A stretch of 64,000 nucleotides of DNA from Corynebacterium suedekumii (GTDB lineage Bacteria; Actinomycetota; Actinomycetes; Mycobacteriales; Mycobacteriaceae). This document shows positions 55,526 through 64,000 of this stretch, piece after piece. The DNA lies in assembly GCF_030252185.1 (NCBI RefSeq), contig NZ_CP126970.1:744001-808000 (forward strand), given 5' to 3'. The stretch's first letter is position 1; each line of letters opens with the position of its first letter. The position numbers and the translations under genes were made by a program. The notes below the pieces were generated by a model. That model was not told the DNA's origin. It saw nothing but the letters and a program-made list of their open reading frames with translations, and did not search any database.

Positions 55526-56030
55526 GGTAAAACTCCTCTGTGTAACACGGTGACCGAGCGGGATCGGCCGACCGAAGCTATGAACATGACGGTTCGAGAT
55601 GCCCCCGACGGAAAATGCTCTTCCGTCCGTGGCGTGCAGGGCCCGCACAGACGCGCAGCTGGATGGGGCCGGAAAGGCCCAGGGTGCCGCGGCCCGGATT
55701 CGGTGCCGACTCTGCTCTCACACACAACCGCCGGCGGCCGAGTGATCGGCCTGCCCGACGGTGTGACAGACCATGCCAGACTACGCGACGGCAACCATGG
55801 CGGACAAATCGACACGCGGAGCCGAACCGGGGGTTCCCGTGGGTGCCCCTGAAATGACAACAATGAGATTATCGGCTGGTCACCGGGGACTTTGGCCATC
55901 GGCCCAGCGCGCCTTCGCGGTCGCCCGCGCCGAGCCGGGGACGTGACGACGGGGTCGCTAGACAACGCTTCCGGCGGGCGGGTAACAATAGAGCAATCAG
56001 CACAACTCACAGCCGGTGAATCAACAGGCC
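55526..56030. other. Divergent spacer between rpmH and the dnaA box cluster
   Basis: No gene is supported. A small hairpin, GACGGAA 55607-55613 with TTCCGTC 55621-55627, may lie in the rpmH leader. The remainder is GC-rich and unstructured by eye; I could not fix the rpmH promoter. Confidence 0.5.
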
Positions 56031-56195
56031 TGTGGATAACCTTCAATCTCAAGTTGAGACTTTCTCATCTTGACGGGAAATCTGCAGGTCACAGCCTTAA
56101 CGGCGGTCGACGTCACTATCCACAGCCCATCGACTAGGCTGTGGATAAGTTTCATCGTCGGCGTTGTCCACAGCTGTGGACAAGATTGTGGATGG
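56031..56195. promoter_or_regulatory. DnaA-box cluster upstream of dnaA
   Basis: Boxes: TTATCCACA on the minus strand at 56031-56039 and 56140-56148; CTATCCACA (8/9) at 56116-56124; TTGTCCACA on the plus strand at 56164-56172 and minus at 56175-56183; a weak one at 56187-56195. TAGGCT at 56135-56140 is a likely -10 of dnaA and abuts a box, which fits autorepression by DnaA. Confidence 0.8.
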
Positions 56196-56360
56196 CGAGG
56201 TCGAGGCCATGATTCCCACCGGGAAGGCCTGTGAATGACACGGTGCACAACCCTCCGACGGACGGCGTCACCCGGGTCATGTCTGTCATTCACCCACCCG
56301 CACGACCGGCAGGGCACCCCGCGCCCACACGAGAAGTAACAACCGAGGAACGAGGACGAC

Positions 56361-57923
56361 GTGGCGGATCAGCAGCCATCGCTGGCGCACACCTGGCAGG
56401 ACATCAAGGGCGAACTCCTCGCCCGCTCGGAGGACCCCGCCTCCGACATCCCCGCCTTCACCCACCAGCAACGTGGCTTCCTCGGCCTGGCCCAACCCAT
56501 CGTCCTGGTCGACGGCTACGCCCTGCTGGCCACCCCGCACGCGATGGCCAAGGAGGTCATCGAGGACGTCTTCGGCGACCACATCGTCAAGGTCCTCTCC
56601 GAACGCACCGGCCGCCCGTGCAGTCTCGCGGTCAGCGTCGAGCCCGAGGCGATCCCGGCTGTCCCCGCCACGCCCGCCACTCCCGAACCCCCGGCTCCGG
56701 CACCGGTCGAGCAGCCCGCCCCGCAGGACACCGGCTGGACCACCACCCACGCATGGGTCGACCAGCCCGTGGAGACCCCGGTACCTGCACCTGCACAGAC
56801 GCCGGTCACCGCCCCGGAACCCGCCGCACCCGTCTACCACCAGAGCCAGCGCCTCCACCGCGAGAAGCCGGCCCACGACCCCAACCGGGACAAGTCACTC
56901 AACCCGAAATACACCTTCGAGAACTTCGTCATCGGCTCCTCCAACCGCTTCGCCAACGGTGCCGCCGTCGCCGTCGCCGAGAACCCCGCCCGCGCCTACA
57001 ACCCCCTGTTCATCTGGGGCGGCTCCGGCCTCGGCAAGACACACCTCCTCCACGCCGCCGGCAACTACGCCCAGGTGCTGCAGCCCGGACTGCGGGTCAA
57101 GTACGTCTCCAGTGAGGAATTCACCAACGACTACATCAACTCGGTGCGCGATGACCGCCAGGAGACGTTCAAGCGGCGCTACCGCAACCTCGACATCCTC
57201 ATGGTCGACGACATCCAGTTCCTCGAGGGCAAGGAAGGCACCCAGGAGGAGTTCTTCCACACCTTCAACGCCCTCCACCAGGCGGACAAGCAGATCATCC
57301 TGTCCTCCGACCGCCCGCCGAAGCAGCTGACCACCCTGGAGGACCGGCTGCGCACCCGCTTCGAGGGCGGCCTCATCACCGACATCCAGCCCCCGGACCT
57401 GGAGACCCGCATCGCCATCCTGGAGAAGAAGGCCCAGGCCGACGGCACCCACGTCGACCGCACCGTCCTGGAGCTCATCGCCTCCCGGTTCGAGTCCTCC
57501 ATCCGCGAGCTCGAGGGCGCGCTCATCCGCGTCTCCGCCTACTCCTCGCTCATCAACGAGCCGATCAACCAGGAGATGGCCGAGGTCGCCCTCCGCGACA
57601 TCCTCCCCGACGCTGCGGACATCAAGATCACGGCCAACACGATCATGGAGGTGACCACCGAGTACTTCGGCATCACCATGGACACCCTCACCGGGGCCGG
57701 CAAGACCCGCGCCGTGGCGCACGCCCGCCAGCTGGCCATGTACCTGTGCCGCGAGCTCACCGATCTCTCCCTGCCCAAGATCGGCGCCCAGTTCGGCGGC
57801 AAGGACCACACGACCGTCATGTACGCCGACCGGAAGATCCGCAAGGAGATGACCGAGAAGCGGGACACCTACGACGAGATCCAGCAGCTGACCCAGCTGA
57901 TCAAGAACCGCGGTCGCGGCTGA
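56361..57923 (+). CDS. dnaA: Chromosomal replication initiator DnaA
   Basis: 520 residues. Domain I (about 1-90), a Pro-rich domain II (105-165), AAA+ domain III with Walker [14 protein letters not shown] and Walker [15 protein letters not shown], and domain IV with the signature [36 protein letters not shown] 56361 with GAGG upstream. Flanked by DnaA boxes on both sides. Confidence 0.98.
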   Translation: MADQQPSLAHTWQDIKGELLARSEDPASDIPAFTHQQRGFLGLAQPIVLVDGYALLATPHAMAKEVIEDVFGDHIVKVLSERTGRPCSLAVSVEPEAIPAVPATPATPEPPAPAPVEQPAPQDTGWTTTHAWVDQPVETPVPAPAQTPVTAPEPAAPVYHQSQRLHREKPAHDPNRDKSLNPKYTFENFVIGSSNRFANGAAVAVAENPARAYNPLFIWGGSGLGKTHLLHAAGNYAQVLQPGLRVKYVSSEEFTNDYINSVRDDRQETFKRRYRNLDILMVDDIQFLEGKEGTQEEFFHTFNALHQADKQIILSSDRPPKQLTTLEDRLRTRFEGGLITDIQPPDLETRIAILEKKAQADGTHVDRTVLELIASRFESSIRELEGALIRVSAYSSLINEPINQEMAEVALRDILPDAADIKITANTIMEVTTEYFGITMDTLTGAGKTRAVAHARQLAMYLCRELTDLSLPKIGAQFGGKDHTTVMYADRKIRKEMTEKRDTYDEIQQLTQLIKNRGRG

Positions 57924-57940
57924 CCTGCCCGCCCAGTCTC

Positions 57941-57978
57941 CAACCCCGGTACTGCCCTCGCGGTGCCGGGGTTGTTCT
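57941..57978 (+). terminator. dnaA terminator
   Basis: CAACCCCGG (57941-57949) pairs with CCGGGGTTG (57966-57974), followed by TTCTCT. Confidence 0.8.
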
Positions 57979-58598
57979 CTGTCTGGATGCGTGAGCCCGA
58001 GTGCATCAGCTCCAGCGTCTGACACGGGGCCGAAAAACACCGGAAAACCGGCCCGGTGTCAGACGTCGCTGCCACTGTGCACGGGTGCCCGGTCGCGGCA
58101 CCGGGGGAGGGGCACCGGGGGCGCAAGATTGTCCCCAGGGTTATCCACACCTGTGTAATTACGCTGATGTAATTCAGCGATTCGCGTCACATAACGGCGG
58201 ATCACAGTGGTCAGCGGGCATGTGCACAACTCACCCTCCGCTGTGGAGCGGTGGTGGAACAACGAATGACAGAATGTGGAGAAATCAGCGCCGCCCGGAA
58301 TTGTCCACAGCCAGCCGATGTTGTCCACAGGAATCCGACACCCCTAATCACAGGACGGATCGCCGATGCCACCAGTCGATTCAGGTGGTTTCCCACAGAG
58401 TGCACAGGACTTACTGTTACTCCCATCTTTTAACTTGTAATTCAACTAGAAGAAAGAGGATGTGGGGAGAAGTCACCGTCACCCCTCCGGGCCGTCACCT
58501 CCCGGAGGGGCAAATGACAAACTCCGACATCGGGTTGCCCCCGCCATGAGGTACGTTGGTGTTTGTTATTCGCCCGATGTTCGAGGAGACCGCAAAGC
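57979..58598. other. oriC: Origin of replication oriC
   Basis: The dnaA-dnaN spacer. DnaA boxes: TTATCCACA 58141-58149; TTGTCCACA 58301-58309 and 58321-58329; near matches TTGTCCCCA 58129-58137, TTGTGCACA (minus) 58221-58229 and TTCTCCACA (minus) 58275-58283. An AT-rich block at about 58409-58457 (TTTTAACTTGTAATTC) is the candidate unwinding element. This is the usual oriC position in corynebacteria. Confidence 0.85.
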
Positions 58599-59786
58599 AT
58601 GGAGTCACAGGCAGTGTCATTCCGGGTAGCCAGGGATGACCTGGCCAACGCCGTCGCCTGGGTGGCAAGAAGCCTGCCCACCAAGGTGACCCAGCCCGTC
58701 CTGCGTGCCATGCTCATCACGGCCGATGACGCCGGACTGGAGTTCGCGGGATTCGACTATGAGGTCTCCACCCGGGTCCGCATCGCCGCCGAGGTCGCTG
58801 AGCCCGGTCGCATCGCGGTGGCCGGCAAGCTCATCGCGGAGATCGTCAACACGCTGCCGAACAAGCCGGTCGACTTCAAGGTCGACGGCTCGAAGGCCCT
58901 GCTGGCCTGCGGTTCCTCCCGGTTCGAGCTGCCGCTCATCCCGCTGGATGACTACCCGCAGATCCCGGCTCTGCCCGAGGTCACCGGCACCATCGACCCG
59001 CGGCTGTTCTCCGAGGCGGTCACCCAGGTGGCCTCCGCCGCGGGCAAGGATGACACCCTGCCCATGCTCACCGGCGTGCACATCGAGGTCGACGGCGCGA
59101 ACCTGCGCCTGGCCGCCACCGACCGTTTCCGCCTGGCACTGCGCACCTGCGAGTGGAACCCGACCTCCCCGGACGTGTCCGCGAAGCTGCTCATCCCGGC
59201 GAAGACCCTCTCGGACAACGCCCGCACCCTCGACTCCCATGTGTCGGATCCGGTGGAGATCGCCGTGGGCACGGGCGACCAGGTCGGCGCCGCCGGACTG
59301 TTCGGCATCCACACCGAGAACCGGGAGACCACGACACGCATGCTCGACGCGGACTTCCCGAACATCCAGCCGCTGCTGCCGAAGTCGCACACCTCCATGG
59401 CCTCGGTCGAGATCGCCCCGCTCCAGGAGGCCATCCGCCGCGTCAGCCTGGTCACCGAGCGCAACGCGCAGATCCGGATGGAGTTCTCCGAGGGGGAGGT
59501 CATCCTCTCCGCCGGCGGCACCGACTCCGGTCACGCCGAGGAGCGCCTGCCCTGCGCCTTCGTCGGCCGCGACGAACTGACCATCGCCTTCAACCCCGGC
59601 TACCTGCGGGACGGCCTGGGTGTCGTCCACACCAACCGGGTCGTCTTCGGATTCACTGAGCCCTCCCGCCCGGCGATCCTCATCCCGGAGCCGGAGGAGC
59701 TGCCGGAGGCCGACGCTGACGGCACCTTCCCCACCCCCGAGACGGAGTTCACGTACCTGCTCATGCCGGTCCGTCTGCCGGGCTGA
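58599..59786 (+). CDS. dnaN: DNA polymerase III beta sliding clamp
   Basis: 395 residues, three clamp domains; e.g. LITADDAGLEFAGFDYEVST, LAATDRFRLALR and the C-terminal YLLMPVRLPG. ATG 58599 has GAGGAG 10 nt upstream; an in-frame extension to 58563 is not supported. Confidence 0.97.
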   Translation: MESQAVSFRVARDDLANAVAWVARSLPTKVTQPVLRAMLITADDAGLEFAGFDYEVSTRVRIAAEVAEPGRIAVAGKLIAEIVNTLPNKPVDFKVDGSKALLACGSSRFELPLIPLDDYPQIPALPEVTGTIDPRLFSEAVTQVASAAGKDDTLPMLTGVHIEVDGANLRLAATDRFRLALRTCEWNPTSPDVSAKLLIPAKTLSDNARTLDSHVSDPVEIAVGTGDQVGAAGLFGIHTENRETTTRMLDADFPNIQPLLPKSHTSMASVEIAPLQEAIRRVSLVTERNAQIRMEFSEGEVILSAGGTDSGHAEERLPCAFVGRDELTIAFNPGYLRDGLGVVHTNRVVFGFTEPSRPAILIPEPEELPEADADGTFPTPETEFTYLLMPVRLPG

Positions 59787-59814
59787 TCGCACGGCGTCCG
59801 GGAGGTGACCGACC

Positions 59815-60987
59815 ATCTACATCAGGACTCTCGACCTGCGTGATTTCCGGTCCTGGCCGCAGCTCTCGCTGACCCTGGAACCGGGGATCACCCTGTTCGT
59901 GGGACGCAACGGCTTCGGCAAGACCAACATCGTCGAGGCCGTCGGATATGTCGCCCACCTGTCCTCGCACCGGGTCTCCCATGATGCGCCGCTGGTGCGC
60001 GCCGGTGCCACGAGCGCCCGGATCTCCTCGACAGCCGTCAATCAGGGCCGGGAGTTGACGGCGCACCTGCTCATCAAGCCGCACGCCGCGAATCAGGCGC
60101 AGATCAACCGCACGAAGCTGGGCTCCCCGCGCGAGCTGCTCGGGGTGGTGCGCACCGTGTTGTTCGCCCCGGAGGACCTGGCCCTGGTGCGGGGCGAGCC
60201 GGCGGAGCGACGCCGGTACCTCGACGACATCATCGCCACCCGCACACCCCGGCTGGCCGGGGTGAAGGCGGACTACGACAAGGTCCTGCGTCAGCGTAAC
60301 GCCCTGCTCAAGTCGGCCGGCGGCTCCCTGCGCCGGGGTTACCAGGACGCCGACGGCGCCAGCGCCCTGGCCACCCTCGACGTGTGGGATGCGCAGCTGG
60401 CGGCCCTCGGTGCGCAGGTCATCGCCGCGCGTCGCCGGTTGCTCGCCGAGCTGGGTCCGCACATCGACGACGCCTACTCCGGGTTGGCCCCGGAGTCGCG
60501 GAAGGTGAAGGTCAGCTACCGCTGCACCGTCGAATCCGACACGGATGAGGCGGAGGTCCTCGAGGCGGAGATGCTCGCCGAGCTCGCCCGGAAACGACAG
60601 CGGGAAATCGAGCGCGGCATGTCCCTGGTGGGCCCGCACCGTGATGACCTCATCCTCGAACTCGGTGATCAGCCGGCCAAGGGGTTCGCCTCCCACGGGG
60701 AGACGTGGTCTTTCGCCATCGCGCTGCGGTTCGCGGAGTTCTCGCTGCTGCGCTCCGACGGGACCGATCCGGTGCTCATCCTCGACGATGTCTTCGCCGA
60801 GCTCGACGCCCGCCGCCGGGAGAAGCTCGTCGAGTTGGCGGCGGATGCGGAGCAGGTGCTCATCACGGCCGCGGTCGACGGGGATCTGCCCGGCAACCTC
60901 GGTGAGGCCGTGACCCGTCACACCATCACCGTCGCCGACACCGATCAGGGACGCATCAGCGTCCTGGAGGGCGGCGACGATGACTGA
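59815..60987 (+). CDS. recF: RecF recombination/repair ATPase with apparent ATC start
   Basis: 390 residues if read from 59815. The family N-terminus MYIRxLxLxDFRSW is seen as [14 protein letters not shown], i.e. the start codon is ATC at 59815-59817, placed 6 nt after a good GGAGGTGA. An in-frame TGA lies at 59806 and the first ATG/GTG/TTG is GTG 59899, which would cut just before Walker A (GRNGFGKT). Signature SLVGPHRDD and Walker [12 protein letters not shown] are intact. RecF loads RecA at gapped DNA. Either a rare AUC start or a base error. Confidence 0.93.
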   Translation: MYIRTLDLRDFRSWPQLSLTLEPGITLFVGRNGFGKTNIVEAVGYVAHLSSHRVSHDAPLVRAGATSARISSTAVNQGRELTAHLLIKPHAANQAQINRTKLGSPRELLGVVRTVLFAPEDLALVRGEPAERRRYLDDIIATRTPRLAGVKADYDKVLRQRNALLKSAGGSLRRGYQDADGASALATLDVWDAQLAALGAQVIAARRRLLAELGPHIDDAYSGLAPESRKVKVSYRCTVESDTDEAEVLEAEMLAELARKRQREIERGMSLVGPHRDDLILELGDQPAKGFASHGETWSFAIALRFAEFSLLRSDGTDPVLILDDVFAELDARRREKLVELAADAEQVLITAAVDGDLPGNLGEAVTRHTITVADTDQGRISVLEGGDDD

Positions 60988-61525
60988 CAACCACGATCCG
61001 GTCAACGAGGCCTTCGAGAAACTCCGCTCCGCGGCCCGACAGCGCAACGGCGGACAACTCCCGCCGGTGGGGCGCACGCCCTCGCCGAGGAGGACGAAGG
61101 CGGTGGGGACGGGGGGCGTCGCCAAGCGGGGAATCCCCAGTGGGCCGGACGGGCGCAGACGACGTCGACCCCTGGACGTGGACACCTTCGGTGCCCTGCT
61201 CGGCGGCGAGATTCAGCGCCGTGGCTGGGAGAAGGGCATGGCCGGCGGCTGGGTCAACGGGCACTGGGATGAGCTGGTCGGCGAGAAGATCGCGCAGCAC
61301 ACGACGGTGGAGATGATCAAGGACACGACCCTGTTCATCACGTGCGACTCCACGGCGTGGGCGACGAACCTGCGGATGATGCAGCGGCAGATTCTGCAGG
61401 CCATCGCCGGAAAGGTCGGCCCCGGCATCATCACCGAGCTGAAGATCTTCGGGCCGAAGGCACCGAGCTGGCGCAAGGGGCCGCTCCACGTCAAAGGCCG
61501 CGGTCCGCGCGACACCTACGGATAG
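60980..61525 (+). CDS. DUF721 (DciA-like) protein
   Basis: 181 residues, 8-bp overlap with recF. A basic, disordered N-terminal half precedes the DUF721 core ([20 protein letters not shown] and [19 protein letters not shown]). Related DciA proteins help load the replicative helicase DnaB in bacteria lacking DnaC, which suits its place between recF and gyrB. Confidence 0.88.
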   Translation: MTDNHDPVNEAFEKLRSAARQRNGGQLPPVGRTPSPRRTKAVGTGGVAKRGIPSGPDGRRRRRPLDVDTFGALLGGEIQRRGWEKGMAGGWVNGHWDELVGEKIAQHTTVEMIKDTTLFITCDSTAWATNLRMMQRQILQAIAGKVGPGIITELKIFGPKAPSWRKGPLHVKGRGPRDTYG

Positions 61526-61584
61526 TGTCCGGGGCAACCCTGTCAAAAACGCGCGAGAAAGGCCTTCCGACGCGTGCGAGCCCG

Positions 61585-61614
61585 TTACTGGTAGGCACCC
61601 ACAGGGTGTAGACT
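61585..61614 (+). promoter_or_regulatory. gyrB promoter
   Basis: TTACTG (61585-61590), 18 nt, TAGACT (61609-61614); a 5' leader of about 40 nt leads to GAGGAG before the start. Confidence 0.55.
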
Positions 61615-61639
61615 GGGGAGGTCTGAAATTACCTGCTAG

Positions 61640-63712
<2,073 letters not shown>

Positions 63713-63738
63713 TTCGCTTTTCGACGCCCCGGACACAC

Positions 63739-63773
63739 CGCGACCCGTCCCCTCACCGAGGGAACGGGTCGCG
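63739..63773. terminator. Hairpin terminator between gyrB and the surface-protein gene
   Basis: CGCGACCCGT (63739-63748) pairs with ACGGGTCGCG (63764-63773), with an inner CCCT/AGGG. Serves the convergent pair. Confidence 0.8.
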
Positions 63774-63793
63774 GACTCCGCTTGTGGGCCGTT

Positions 63794-64000
63794 CTAGCTT
63801 GAGCGGCGGCGCACGAGTAGGAGCACCGCGCCGACGGTCGCGGCGATGAGTCCGGCGAGCAGGACGTACATGACGCCGCTGACACCGGTGTTGGCCAGCT
63901 AGTCCTGATCCTGTGCCTGACCATGGGTCTGTGCCTGGTTCTGTGCGGTACCCGGTCCACCCTGTCCGTCATGGATCGGGGTGGTCGCCTGTCCCGGAGC
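63794..64000 (-). pseudogene. Cell-wall-anchored surface protein, 3' end, nonsense codon before the LANTG motif
   Basis: Only the C-terminal part is in the window. From 64000 the frame reads a Gln/Gly-rich linker (ending AQNQAQTHGQAQDQD), then TAG at 63901-63899, then continues in the same frame as LANTGVSGV, a hydrophobic helix (MYVLLAGLIAATVGAVLLL) and VRRRSS to a second TAG at 63796-63794. This is an LPXTG-type sortase signal (LANTG) cut off by one stop codon; CAG or AAG is the likely original. As written, the protein would be secreted and not anchored. No frameshift is involved. Confidence 0.8.

Overview
The window is high-GC actinobacterial DNA carrying the replication-origin region of a Corynebacterium-like chromosome. 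The evidence is the order gyrB - DUF721 - recF - dnaN - oriC - dnaA - rpmH - rnpA - yidD - yidC - rsmG - parA - parB - cwlM - trxA - trxB - sigM - murJ, a tryptophan operon with a fused trpCF and a WWW leader peptide, and five parS sites of the form TGTTTCACGTGAAACA. Species is not determined. I see no tRNA, rRNA, insertion sequence, prophage or CRISPR.

Layout. 1-22 kb is an accessory/housekeeping mosaic: NAD(P)HX repair (nnr), an AlkZ-like protein, an SDR oxidoreductase with a broken start, an FtsX-type ABC exporter divergent from a NarL-type two-component system whose regulator has an internal deletion, a flavin monooxygenase-like protein, VanZ, an AcuI-like reductase, TspO, a ThDP enzyme behind leuS, MOSC, Rieske, an MHS-family transporter, an SAM-clan riboswitch in front of an unrecognised 124-residue gene, an HNH endonuclease and a dicarboxylate/amino-acid symporter. 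22.9-29.9 kb is trpL-trpEGD(CF)BA with attenuator and terminator. 27-37 kb holds the parS cluster, interleaved with a MerR-ABC exporter operon, a Rieske lipoprotein, a frameshifted old yellow enzyme, an SBF-type transporter and azlCD-yqgE-cca. 40-50 kb is the envelope/redox block Nudix - DUF6049 - murJ - sigM - trxB - trxA - cwlM. 50-64 kb is parBA and the replication core, ending in the 3' end of an LPXTG-type surface protein.

How it works together. ParB from 51-52 kb would load on parS sites 20-30 kb from oriC to segregate the origin. DnaA boxes lie on both sides of dnaA, so initiation and dnaA autoregulation are physically linked. SigM sits next to the thioredoxin genes, as expected for disulfide-stress control. 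MurJ, DUF6049 and the CwlM pseudo-amidase mark cell-wall assembly control beside the segregation genes.

Cross-cutting observations. At least a dozen genes have a TANNNT hexamer 6-8 nt before the start codon and no Shine-Dalgarno, the signature of leaderless transcripts. Several convergent pairs share one CTAG, CTAA or TTAA tetranucleotide as both stop codons. Five genes carry apparent lesions: three 1-nt frameshifts (SDR, old yellow enzyme, DUF6049), one nonsense codon just before a LANTG anchor, and recF with ATC where the start codon should be. A sixth, the response regulator, has an in-frame deletion. These are either sequencing errors or real decay and deserve checking before metabolic inference.
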